Assembly (NCBI RefSeq): GCF_014168815.1
Contig: NZ_AP021972.1
Coordinates: 2,108,001 to 2,172,000 of the forward strand
Length of the DNA stretch: 64,000 bases
Source of the DNA: Klebsiella sp. WP3-W18-ESBL-02
GTDB taxonomy: Bacteria; Pseudomonadota; Gammaproteobacteria; Enterobacterales; Enterobacteriaceae
Reading direction: 5' to 3'
Shown: piece by piece, positions 24,769 through 32,589 of the stretch
Layout of the letters: each line of letters starts with the position of its first letter
Numbering within the stretch: the first letter of the stretch is position 1
Translations under genes and position numbers: made by a program
The notes under the pieces: generated by a model
Seen by the model: only the letters and a program-made list of their open reading frames with translations
What the model was told of the DNA's origin: nothing
Databases searched by the model: none

Positions 24769-25431
24769 ATGTCATACGGGGTATTGTTAACTGCATCATC
24801 TGGTGAGGTATGGGTTAGCCCGGAAAGCATTCCATTATCACTATATGCAAAACAGAGTGTAACTGTTTCCCTATCACCAACAACCACGACAATCACACAA
24901 TATTACGATGTAAATAGACCAATAATCCCATTCGTTTATACCACTGGTGAAGGTGCGTTATGGTCTGATATAGCAAATGGCGTGTGTACCATTTCTTTAA
25001 GAAATGCGGCCATAGGGACAAGGATGGATGTATATTTCTTTTCTATTTTCCCTCAGCCACTCCCTAAATATGGCTTAGCAATATGGGACGCTTCAGGAAC
25101 CTGTATATTAACAAATGAAACACGGACGCTTTCAGATCTGGAAAAGGTCGGCGGCGGTGGTGCAGCGAGTGATAATGGGATTAACACAAACATTCTCAAG
25201 TCTGGAAAGTGGGGGTGTGTTCCTGAATATCTGGGTATTGCAACCGGTGTTATTAACGACCCGTACCCGCGGCCTTGGCAGTCTAACATCCGGGCAATTG
25301 CCAGGCAGGAAGGAGGAAATACCCGCATCATTGCATATAGTGATGCGGGGGCTTCCTCTGGGGTGTCTAGCGTTGCATTTACCAACTCCCACGCTAATGT
25401 GATTATTACAAGATTAGATGTATATGACTAA
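24769..25431 (+). CDS. small tail-tip protein B
   Basis: 220 residues, one base after protein A. Two halves: residues 1-~100 begin MSYGVLLTASSGEVWVSP, and residues ~104-220 begin YGLAIWDASGTCILTNETRTL and end VIITRLDVYD. The second half resembles the N-terminus of protein A. Likely expressed together with J, and a candidate receptor-contact or fibre-decorating protein. The stop codon lies at the start of a terminator hairpin. Confidence 0.6.
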   Translation: MSYGVLLTASSGEVWVSPESIPLSLYAKQSVTVSLSPTTTTITQYYDVNRPIIPFVYTTGEGALWSDIANGVCTISLRNAAIGTRMDVYFFSIFPQPLPKYGLAIWDASGTCILTNETRTLSDLEKVGGGGAASDNGINTNILKSGKWGCVPEYLGIATGVINDPYPRPWQSNIRAIARQEGGNTRIIAYSDAGASSGVSSVAFTNSHANVIITRLDVYD

Positions 25432-25460
25432 TTGATCGTTATCATCGATCAATTTTATTT
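25431..25460 (+). terminator. intrinsic terminator after tail-tip genes
   Basis: ATTGATCG-TTATCAT-CGATCAAT, a perfect 8-bp stem followed by TTTATTTT. The first arm begins at the last base of the stop codon of protein B. Confidence 0.75.
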
Positions 25461-25462
25461 TA

Positions 25463-25490
25463 TTGATCTATTTAAACAATTATCTATTCT
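25463..25490 (+). promoter_or_regulatory. candidate promoter of the cor-like accessory gene
   Basis: TTGATC and TATTCT hexamers with a 16-bp AT-rich spacer, between two terminators and directly upstream of the cor remnant; the typical moron layout of own promoter and own terminator. Confidence 0.35.
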
Positions 25491-25539
25491 TTTATGTGTC
25501 TGATACGTTCGTATTAATCAATTTTGATAGGTGATTAGC

Positions 25540-25769
25540 ATGAAAGTCCTGATAGTTATTGCTTCAATTTTACTCATATCCGCTTGTACAGCTACGCCAA
25601 AAAAAAACCTCCTTTATGCACGGCTAGTACCTTAATTGGAGGGCAAAAAGTGGCCGTTAATATTTATGGTGTGTGAAAGGAAGCAGGACAAACACAGTAT
25701 AAGGCGGGTTATCCGTTTAACTGGCGTTGGATAGGTAAGAACAACTTTACCGAATCAACATGTAAATAG
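25540..25769 (+). pseudogene. cor: phage-exclusion lipoprotein Cor, disrupted
   Basis: ATG 25540 opens MKVLIVIASILLISAC, a lipoprotein signal with lipobox ISAC, then ATPKKN. Behind a run of nine A (25599-25607) the frame ends at TAA 25633. In the -1 frame the reading continues PPLCTASTLIGGQKVAVNIYGV, meets TGA at 25674, and after it goes on QTQYKAGYPFNWRWIG and NNFTESTCK to TAG 25767. That is the Cor family known from phi80/N15/HK022-type phages, which blocks FhuA-dependent superinfection. Two lesions (frameshift in the A-run and a TGA) make it a pseudogene, although the A-run contains an in-phase A-AAA-AAC slip site. Confidence 0.65.
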
Positions 25770-25784
25770 ATAAAGATAAATAAA

Positions 25785-25808
25785 AACCCCGCTCCGGCGG
25801 GGTTTTTT
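25785..25808 (+). terminator. intrinsic terminator after cor remnant
   Basis: AACCCCGC-TCCG-GCGGGGTT with six T; 8-bp perfect stem. Closes the cor unit ahead of the side tail fibre gene. Confidence 0.88.
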
Positions 25809-25831
25809 ATTGCCAATATTCAGGAGTTGCC

Positions 25832-28183
25832 ATGTCAGCAGGTACTTTAACCCTGGTGAATAATTCGGATATAGTCGCCGGTTCCGATACCCTTTTCACT
25901 GCTGAGCTTTCAGCGGGTGATTTTATTGTTGTAACCACTGGCGGCGTTACCTACACGTTGCCCGTTAAATCTATTGAATCAGATGTATCATTAAAATTGT
26001 CACGGAATTATAACGGGCCCGCAGCATCTGAAATATCGTGGACTGCAATGCCGCGCGATACATTGAATAGAATTAGTGGGCAAATTGCCGCTGATACCGC
26101 ATACGCCATTCGTCAGCGTGTTCTTGAAATCGACAACTGGTATCAGCTGCTGGAAGTTAACGGCGATGTAACCATTAAAATGGCCGACGGCTCAAGCTAC
26201 ACCGGACCGTCATGGCTTAAGCTGATCGACGTTATGAAAGAGTTGCAGATAGATGCGCTAATTCCCCTGGCCGAACAGATTCGCGAGGATGCACAGCAAG
26301 TGGCAGAAGATAAGCCCATTATCGTGCAGGCCAAAGATGACGCCCAGGCAGCCGCCGCCGCTGCCGCCGCGTCAGAAGGGAACGCCGCGACATCTGAGAG
26401 CAACGCGGCAGAATCGGCATCAACAGCAAGCAACGCAGCCGATGAGGCCGCAGAGTCGGCTCGGCAAGCGGGGGCATCTAACCCGCTGCTGGCACTCCAG
26501 ATATCACAAAACCTTCAGGATCTGGCAGACCGCGCGGCAGCATGGCTTAACGTTCGTCCTGTTGGCTCAACGCCGTTAGCTGCGGCAGCGGTAAACGATG
26601 GTGACGCTCCGCAATGGTTGCAGGTTCAAAACCTTGTGAGTGCTGGCACTGGCGGCCCGACAATGAACGGTGTAATGAACTATCACGTCGGCGAAGCTGT
26701 GCAGTGGGAAACCCGCGCATACTATCCACCAAACTGTTTGCCGCGTGACGGCCAGATCGTCAACCGCGCGGATTGGCCTGAGCTGTGGGCGTGGGCGCAA
26801 AAAACATCGCCGATCACAGATGCGGCATGGCTGGCCGACGTGACGAAGCGCGGCTCTTATTCCACCGGCGACGGCTCAACTACTTTCCGCCTGCCGGACT
26901 GGAACGGCGTTCAATCAGGCTCGATCCCTGGCGTGTTCTTTGGCGGTGGCGCTGGCACTAACGACAAGCTGTTAGCGCTTAACGCCGCTCCAGATTTCGG
27001 CGGGTCTTTCGGTTCTGATATGGCTGGCGTGGCGTGGCTTGCTGCGACATCTGCTTCTGGTGGGTTCAAAGTAACATCGTATCAGACGAATAACCTTTTC
27101 CATCCGACGGCTGGTTACGATAAATATAGCGGGTATGGCCTTTGGGAGTTCAAGGGGTCATATTCCAGCGCGGTATATGGACGAAATAACGCCACAGAGA
27201 TCGCCCCTAACCGAGTCTATGGCGTATGGCTTGTTCGAGCATCTGGCGGGTTCGTTGCTGCAAACACATCATGGGACGTTGTTAACGCGCTTACGGCAGC
27301 GCCAGGCGTTTCCACGACAACATACGGCGGCATTGTTAACTCGACGCTGAAAGTCGGCACCGCTGATTATGGCAAAGCAGGGTTGCGCGCCGTAGTAACA
27401 AGTGACGCCGCTGGCGCTAAAGCCGTAACTGCAGAGGTGCTGGTGTCAGATTCAACAGGATCTACCACCACGACTAAGGTGATCAAGCTCGGCACTGTTG
27501 ATGGGCTTACCGGCGGCAGTATTAAATCATCGATCGCTGTGTCACCGCCTCTTATGCCTACAGTGAATGGGGATGGCGCAAATAAAAATAATGGTTCAAT
27601 ACTTGTCGATACTCGATATCCTGGCCACCCGGCAGGTAATGGCGTGCTCGGTGGACAGGTATGGTGCCGTACATTAATGAACGACACCCTGCTTTGGCAG
27701 TTCGGGATGTACAACTACACAAATGTGGGGGTTGATACAACTGGCGTCCTATCAATGCAGAACGTTGAGGGATCAGGGCAAAGCGTATATTGGACGTTCA
27801 GCAATAGCGGAAATGCAACCGCAAATAACGGCTCGTGGCTTAATGGCGTGTCTGACGAGCGCGCAAAATATGAGATCGAGGAGTTGGCAGATCCATATGG
27901 CGCTCTGGCCGGCATCAAGGCTCGTACCTGGCGTTTGAACACAAAAGCCAATAAAGGGAAGTACGGTATCGGGGTTCTGGCGAACGGCCTTTATGACCAG
28001 TTCCCGGAAGCGTCGCTTCACGCCGGAGACATGGAAATGGCCGACGGTACGGTGCTGAAAGACGCATTAACGGTCCAGGCTGGCGATAGCGGGGTGACTG
28101 TTGCAGTTTTAACGGCTGTTCTTCAGGACATGGTCAAGCGGATGGCCGACTTGGAGGCAAAATTGAAAGCTCTGACAGAATAA
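25832..28183 (+). CDS. side tail fibre with C-terminal intramolecular chaperone (S74-like)
   Basis: 783 residues with CAGGAG upstream. Residues 1-~150 form the attachment part, ~165-235 an Ala/Ser/Glu-rich coiled coil typical of lambda Stf-like fibres, ~330-480 a tail-collar-like module (GSYSTGDGSTTFRLPDWNG), and the end carries SDERAK (Ser674, Lys679) followed by YGIGVLA and a coiled-coil tail (VLQDMVKRMADLEAKL). That end resembles the peptidase S74 chaperone that trimerises fibres and then cuts itself off using Ser and Lys. It binds the cell surface and helps set host range. Confidence 0.85.
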   Translation: MSAGTLTLVNNSDIVAGSDTLFTAELSAGDFIVVTTGGVTYTLPVKSIESDVSLKLSRNYNGPAASEISWTAMPRDTLNRISGQIAADTAYAIRQRVLEIDNWYQLLEVNGDVTIKMADGSSYTGPSWLKLIDVMKELQIDALIPLAEQIREDAQQVAEDKPIIVQAKDDAQAAAAAAAASEGNAATSESNAAESASTASNAADEAAESARQAGASNPLLALQISQNLQDLADRAAAWLNVRPVGSTPLAAAAVNDGDAPQWLQVQNLVSAGTGGPTMNGVMNYHVGEAVQWETRAYYPPNCLPRDGQIVNRADWPELWAWAQKTSPITDAAWLADVTKRGSYSTGDGSTTFRLPDWNGVQSGSIPGVFFGGGAGTNDKLLALNAAPDFGGSFGSDMAGVAWLAATSASGGFKVTSYQTNNLFHPTAGYDKYSGYGLWEFKGSYSSAVYGRNNATEIAPNRVYGVWLVRASGGFVAANTSWDVVNALTAAPGVSTTTYGGIVNSTLKVGTADYGKAGLRAVVTSDAAGAKAVTAEVLVSDSTGSTTTTKVIKLGTVDGLTGGSIKSSIAVSPPLMPTVNGDGANKNNGSILVDTRYPGHPAGNGVLGGQVWCRTLMNDTLLWQFGMYNYTNVGVDTTGVLSMQNVEGSGQSVYWTFSNSGNATANNGSWLNGVSDERAKYEIEELADPYGALAGIKARTWRLNTKANKGKYGIGVLANGLYDQFPEASLHAGDMEMADGTVLKDALTVQAGDSGVTVAVLTAVLQDMVKRMADLEAKLKALTE

Positions 28184-28194
28184 ATACTCAGTGT

Positions 28195-28236
28195 GAAAAC
28201 AGCGGCCCGCGACATGTAAGCACGGGCCGCTGCTGT
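28195..28236 (-). terminator. terminator for the dinI-like gene
   Basis: CAGCGGCCCG (28200-28209) and CGGGCCGCTG (28223-28232) form a perfect 10-bp stem. On the minus strand the hairpin is followed by TTTTC, fitting termination of dinI; on the plus strand no T tract follows. Confidence 0.6.
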
Positions 28237-28285
28237 AGGCCAGGTGTTCATGCCGTGGCGCTGGCGCAAGTATAGGTTAAATAAC

Positions 28286-28528
28286 TCATTCAGCAACAAG
28301 CCAGAATTCAGCCTCCTCAAACATTTCAGTGACGACCCGGCTGATTTGCTCCTTCTCATGTTTGCTGGCATCAGTGTTGATCGCCGGCAGCGTCATCATT
28401 GGTTTCACCCTCACATCGGCATCAGGGAAGATGCGCTGTACCCTCTTGCTCAACTCCCCCAGAATGATGTCTTTCGCGCCCGGCAAACCATCAAAATTTC
28501 GTTTGTCATAAACGAGTTCCACAAACAT
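28286..28528 (-). CDS. DinI-like SOS protein
   Basis: 80 residues. MFVELVYDKRN, KRVQRIFPDADVRVKPM and the acidic C-terminus (VTEMFEEAEFWLVAE) match prophage DinI-like proteins. DinI family members bind RecA filaments and tune the SOS response and UmuD cleavage. The gene is divergent from umuDC across a 77-bp region with two LexA boxes, so both sides should be induced by DNA damage, when the prophage itself is induced. Confidence 0.9.
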   Translation of the reverse strand: MFVELVYDKRNFDGLPGAKDIILGELSKRVQRIFPDADVRVKPMMTLPAINTDASKHEKEQISRVVTEMFEEAEFWLVAE

Positions 28529-28543
28529 GCTCTAGCCACTCTT

Positions 28544-28563
28544 TACTGGATATAATCACAGTA
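28544..28563. promoter_or_regulatory. LexA box 1
   Basis: TACTGGATATAATCACAGTA: CTG-N10-CAG core with TA flanks, differing from the consensus at the fourth base of the left half (CTGG for CTGT). Sits 16 bp from the dinI-like start. Confidence 0.8.
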
Positions 28564-28565
28564 TA

Positions 28566-28585
28566 TACTGTATGTGTAAACAGTA
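28566..28585. promoter_or_regulatory. LexA box 2
   Basis: TACTGTATGTGTAAACAGTA: a near-perfect CTGT-N8-ACAG box, 22 bp (two helical turns) from box 1, ending 20 bp before the umuD start. The spacing allows cooperative LexA binding over both divergent promoters. Confidence 0.92.
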
Positions 28586-28605
28586 TCAATGTGAGTGAGT
28601 TTATT

Positions 28606-29025
28606 ATGCAGTTTTATTCACCAACCGAACTTAGAGAGATCGTCGCGCTGCCATTGTTTAGTGATATGGTGCCCTGTGGTTTTCCTTCGCCTGCAGCTGA
28701 TTACGTGGAGCAACGTATTGATTTGAATGAGCTGCTTATCCAGCACCCCAGCGCTACCTATTTCGTCAAAGCATCAGGTGATTCAATGATAGAAGCAGGG
28801 ATCAATGATGGTGATTTGCTAGTGGTGGACAGTTCAAGAAAAGCCGAACACGGCGATATTGTCATTGCTGCTGTCGATGGCGAGTTTACAGTTAAGCGTC
28901 TGCAGATGCGGCCAACGATACAGCTAAACCCGATGAACAGCGCTTACTCTCCGATCATCGTTGGCAGCGAAGAGACACTGGACGTGTTCGGGGTGGTGAC
29001 TTTTATCGTGAAAGCGGCCAGTTGA
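28606..29025 (+). CDS. umuD: UmuD, autocleaving subunit of DNA polymerase V
   Basis: 139 residues from ATG 28606, the same length as E. coli UmuD; the frame extends upstream to a GTG at 28591 that gives no better N-terminus. The cleavage site Cys24-Gly25 (PCGFPSPA), nucleophile Ser60 (SGDSM) and general base Lys97 (TVKRL) are all at the family positions. RecA filaments trigger self-cleavage to UmuD', which binds UmuC. It ends one base before umuC. Confidence 0.95.
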   Translation: MQFYSPTELREIVALPLFSDMVPCGFPSPAADYVEQRIDLNELLIQHPSATYFVKASGDSMIEAGINDGDLLVVDSSRKAEHGDIVIAAVDGEFTVKRLQMRPTIQLNPMNSAYSPIIVGSEETLDVFGVVTFIVKAAS

Positions 29026-29026
29026 T

Positions 29027-30295
29027 ATGTTCGCGCTCTGTGATGTGAATTCGTTCTACGCTTCTTGTGAGACGGTATTCAGGCCAGATTTAAAAGGGCG
29101 GCCGGTGGTCGTTCTCTCAAATAACGACGGCTGTGTGATCGCCAGGTCAGCAGAGGCAAAGGCTGCCGGCATCACCATGGGGGAACCGTACTTCAAGCAA
29201 AAGGACCTGTTCCGGCGCGCTGGCGTGGTCTGCTTCAGCAGCAACTACGAGCTCTATGCTGACATGTCTCATCGGGTGATGACGACGCTTGAGGAGCTGA
29301 GTCCCCGCGTCGAAATTTACAGTATCGACGAGGCATTCTGCGATATTACCGGCGTGCGTAACTGCCGTGATCTGACGGCATTTGGCAAAGAGATCCGCGC
29401 GACCGTATTGCAACGCACGCACCTGACCGTGGGGGTCGGAATAGCGCAGACAAAAACGCTGGCCAAGCTGGCGAATCACGCCGCCAAAAAGTGGCAGAGA
29501 CAGACTGGCGGTGTCGTTGACTTGTCGAACGTCGAGCGGCAGCGCCGTTTGCTTGCGTTGGTGCCCGTTGAAGATGTCTGGGGCGTCGGTAGGCGCATCA
29601 GTAAAAAGCTCAATGCAATGGGTATCAAAAACGCCCTGGAGCTTTCAGAGCAAAGCACCTGGACAATCCGCAAACATTTCAACGTGGTATTGGAGAGAAC
29701 GGTACGCGAGTTGCGAGGTGAGCCTTGCCTCGAACTTGAGGAATTTGCCCCAGCAAAACAGGAGATCGTCTGCTCCCGCTCGTTTGGTGAACGCGTCACA
29801 GAGTACGAACAGATGAGGCAGGCAATTTGTAGCTATGCGGCGCGCGCTGCGGAGAAATTGCGTAGCGAGCATCAGTACTGCCGGTTCATATCCGCTTTCG
29901 TGAAAACGTCACCATTTGCCCTTAACGAGCAGTATTATGGCAATAGCGCCTCGGTTAAATTACTGACGCCAACACAGGACGGCAGGGACATCATCAATGC
30001 GGCCACTCGCTGTTTAGACAAAATCTGGCGCGACGGTCACCGCTTCCAGAAAGCAGGAGTGATGCTGGGTGACTTCTTCAGTCAGGGGGTAGCGCAGTTA
30101 AATCTGTTTGATGATAACGCACCACGAGCTGGGAGCAATAAGCTGATGGAGGTGCTGGATCACCTCAATGCGAAGGATGGTCGAGGAACGCTGTATTTTG
30201 CCGGGCAGGGGGTTCAGCAGCAGTGGAAAATGAAGAGGGAGATGTTGTCACCACGTTATACAACACGCTATTCTGATATCGTGCAAGTGCGTTAA
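29027..30295 (+). CDS. umuC: UmuC, catalytic subunit of error-prone DNA polymerase V
   Basis: 422 residues, full length. Y-family motifs are present: FALCDVNSFYASCE with the first Asp, SIDEAFCDI with the catalytic Asp-Glu, and GVGIAQTKTLAKLANH in the thumb. The clamp-binding-like QLNLFDD lies in the C-terminal part. It carries out translesion synthesis. Prophage-borne umuDC raises mutation rate and survival of the lysogen under DNA damage; the host may also carry its own copy. Confidence 0.95.
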   Translation: MFALCDVNSFYASCETVFRPDLKGRPVVVLSNNDGCVIARSAEAKAAGITMGEPYFKQKDLFRRAGVVCFSSNYELYADMSHRVMTTLEELSPRVEIYSIDEAFCDITGVRNCRDLTAFGKEIRATVLQRTHLTVGVGIAQTKTLAKLANHAAKKWQRQTGGVVDLSNVERQRRLLALVPVEDVWGVGRRISKKLNAMGIKNALELSEQSTWTIRKHFNVVLERTVRELRGEPCLELEEFAPAKQEIVCSRSFGERVTEYEQMRQAICSYAARAAEKLRSEHQYCRFISAFVKTSPFALNEQYYGNSASVKLLTPTQDGRDIINAATRCLDKIWRDGHRFQKAGVMLGDFFSQGVAQLNLFDDNAPRAGSNKLMEVLDHLNAKDGRGTLYFAGQGVQQQWKMKREMLSPRYTTRYSDIVQVR

Positions 30296-30339
30296 GTCAC
30301 TTTTATTCTTGAATTTTCTGGTTAGGCAAAGGATCAAAC

Positions 30340-30963
30340 ATGTTAACAGAAATGATATTGAAGGAGGATTTATGGAAAACTATTCTTTCCGCAATACCCG
30401 TTATCACAGTTGTATTAAAGTTTATCCAATATCTATATCAAGCAATAAAAAATGGTAGGATAATTAAACTTCGGGAATTTTATAAAGAATATGGCGAACA
30501 TTTGGATGTAGAAGATAAAAATCTAATATCAAAACTCCTGAGGAAAAGGATTATGTCTCAGCTTGTTGTGGTTTCAGATGAAGATATTCGAAATAAGTTA
30601 ATTTACATTCAAAATAGATGTGATTTAAAACTATCAAATAGAAAGGTAACAGTCTTATCTAGGCAGTTAAAATATAACGGAAATCACTTTTATTTTGAAA
30701 TAAATAAAGCCTATAAGATTAAAAGAAAAATAGCCAGGTGTGCAGGGTTTGTATACTTTTTGTATGGATTAGCACCTATGAAACTACATCGTGATTATTT
30801 ATTTGGACTGATACCAGTTCCGTTAATGGTTTTGTTTTCAACTATCTGTTTTTTAATTTCATTTTATATGTTTAATGCTTACCCAAGCGATAAGAAAATC
30901 CAGGGATTAAATGGAAAAATGCTTAAGGTTGATGGCTCAAGATATAGAATAAAAAAGCATTAA
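30340..30963 (+). CDS. AT-rich membrane-associated protein, function unknown
   Basis: 207 residues. One hydrophobic N-terminal segment (ILSAIPVITVVLKFIQYLYQ, about 15-34), a long basic middle (Lys/Arg-rich, about 36-145) and two C-terminal membrane segments (about 140-155 and 160-182). Far more AT-rich than umuC just upstream, indicating separate acquisition. Layout with cytosolic basic domain between membrane anchors is seen in many accessory proteins of prophage ends; family not recognised. Confidence 0.6.
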   Translation: MLTEMILKEDLWKTILSAIPVITVVLKFIQYLYQAIKNGRIIKLREFYKEYGEHLDVEDKNLISKLLRKRIMSQLVVVSDEDIRNKLIYIQNRCDLKLSNRKVTVLSRQLKYNGNHFYFEINKAYKIKRKIARCAGFVYFLYGLAPMKLHRDYLFGLIPVPLMVLFSTICFLISFYMFNAYPSDKKIQGLNGKMLKVDGSRYRIKKH

Positions 30964-31014
30964 TATAGCAGGCAGTGAGCGCTGTGAAATGCACAGTATT
31001 TCTATTTCAATAAT

Positions 31015-31080
31015 AGCAATAGCAATAGCAATAGCAATAGCAATAGCATTAGCAATAGCAATAGCAATAGCAATAGCAAT
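31015..31080 (+). repeat. tandem hexanucleotide repeat, 11 copies
   Basis: Eleven head-to-tail copies of AGCAAT, with one variant AGCATT at copy six, directly after the AT-rich membrane gene. The open frame across it on the minus strand (alternating Ile-Ala) is a by-product of the repeat. Such an array can change copy number by replication slippage. Confidence 0.95.
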
Positions 31081-31423
31081 AGAATTGGGAATATTCATCA
31101 GGAAATATCGTTTCCTTACGACATAAAGAAGACAAACCAGTCTTAACAGACTGGCTTGTCGAATTTCTTTGGTCGGTACGAGAAGTTTTACCCCTCCCCC
31201 CATGACGGGAACGCTTACCATCGATAATATCTGCTCAGTGCCAGGGGCGGACTTAACAACGACAAGTAAGCGAAAAACATTCAAAAAATATAACATTACA
31301 AATCAATCAGTTAATCATTATTATTGTGGCGTGATCTATATGTATAAATCGACTCTTCTACACATTTCGATTCTGAAATTTTCCTTTTGAATATTTATTC
31401 AAAATTATAGATGTGAAAATTTA
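31081..31423. other. non-coding stretch with one hairpin
   Basis: No credible gene. GACAAACCAGTC (31131-31142) and GACTGGCTTGTC (31149-31160) form a 12-bp stem with one mismatch, possibly a terminator for the upstream gene, though no strong T tract follows. The rest is AT-rich. This is a plausible neighbourhood for the right prophage boundary, but no repeated attachment core can be seen because the left end is outside the window. Confidence 0.5.
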
Positions 31424-32005
31424 TTATTTTTTTGTATTTAACTTTGGCCATAGTTGTTCTAAAAACTTCTCAGGTGTGTTTAGATATATCACACCATGCA
31501 TGAAGCCAAGATTTCCAAGTATGTACCATGATACAGTCAACATCCTTTCAATTAAAAGTTTGGAGTTATGCAATATTTCATCCAAAGGCTGTAATGATTT
31601 ATCTTTCATCAGGTTTTCTTCTGATAACCTTAAGAAGTTAACAATTTTACTTTCAAGTTTAGGGCTGTCTATTCTGTGAGCTAACTCATTTCTGAGTTTG
31701 TTTAGCGCATCAAGTACAGGCCAAATTTTCCTAGGAAATTCCACCTTGTACATATGAACTCCGTAAAGTGCTTCAGCCAATTTTAGTTTATGATGAAATG
31801 AGAATTGAATACCATTTAAAGCCTCTGGAGACTTGCAGTGAAGCAAGACAATTTCGTACAAAATCTCTTCCATGAAAAGGTGGGATTTTAATACTAATGA
31901 CGTCATGTCGAGATCAGGAGTTAGATGTTTTTTATATTTTAAATGATATTCTTCAGATAGTTTTTTTAAAGCTTCTTGGTCCGTATTTGTCATTTCTTTA
32001 CCCAT
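31424..32005 (-). CDS. HEPN-like protein with RNxxxH motif
   Basis: 193 residues from ATG 32005 (an alternative ATG at 31993 follows TAAAGAA; the frame is open to 32083). All-helical. The centre holds LDALNKLRNELAHRID, an R-N-x3-H motif of the HEPN superfamily, with a first helix pair around SLVLKSHLFMEEILYEIVLLH. HEPN proteins include MtlR-like regulators and ribonucleases of toxin-antitoxin and abortive-infection systems. It stands alone on the minus strand, AT-rich, between prophage and scar DNA; no partner nucleotidyltransferase or antitoxin gene is visible. Function unknown, a defence role is possible. Confidence 0.6.
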   Translation of the reverse strand: MGKEMTNTDQEALKKLSEEYHLKYKKHLTPDLDMTSLVLKSHLFMEEILYEIVLLHCKSPEALNGIQFSFHHKLKLAEALYGVHMYKVEFPRKIWPVLDALNKLRNELAHRIDSPKLESKIVNFLRLSEENLMKDKSLQPLDEILHNSKLLIERMLTVSWYILGNLGFMHGVIYLNTPEKFLEQLWPKLNTKK

Positions 32006-32186
32006 TTTAAAAATGAAAGTTATCCGTTGCATGTCATGAGGACTACAGCGGAAGTTAGGCTGTGAGCGAATGTCGCAACCCATCCAGATTAATTAAATAT
32101 TACTACACTAGCAACATCTGAATAATCAAATCTTAGCTAGCCATTTCGTAGTTGTTGATTTCTACTTTTCCTTTATGAGGGACAAC

Positions 32187-32225
32187 CATACTCAAATCTC
32201 CCACATTGCAGGAGATTTGAGTATG
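32187..32225. repeat. perfect 15-bp inverted repeat
   Basis: CATACTCAAATCTCC (32187-32201) and GGAGATTTGAGTATG (32211-32225) with a nine-base loop. It could be a terminator-like or operator structure or one end of a lost mobile element; no T tract follows on either strand. Confidence 0.85.
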
Positions 32226-32589
32226 AACACGCCACCATGGAACTGTAAGTATCCCGCTTAAACGCCCCATTCTCTTTTAGAGCTCCTCTGGTATGCGGAT
32301 TAGGTTACCCGAAAGCGAACTTTTGCTCCTCGCTCGTAGCAGACCTGGCCTGTTCCGCGTTGGTCAACACGCGGTCAGGTTAGCAATTTCTCCATCGATT
32401 TTGAGAACAACTGCGAACGTCCGCTCCTCGCTTAAAGGGGACCTTCAGATCCAGGAGGCTGTCCGCTTGGTACCAGAAGAGAACATTGCGACTTAAGAAA
32501 TCTGCTAACCAACGGCCAGCAGATTTTATTCTGATATTAGTTACGCTCAGCAATAACAGCAGCGCTGCTATGGGCAGTCCTGCCCAGAC
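32226..32589. other. non-coding scar DNA
   Basis: Only short frames without ribosome sites. Two segments share GCTCCTCGCT (near 32329 and 32422), suggesting an old duplication. No gene supported. Confidence 0.45.

Noticed and set aside
30937..31296. Minus-strand frame with alternating Ile-Ala
   Set aside because: Created by the hexanucleotide repeat; no ribosome site or conserved sequence.
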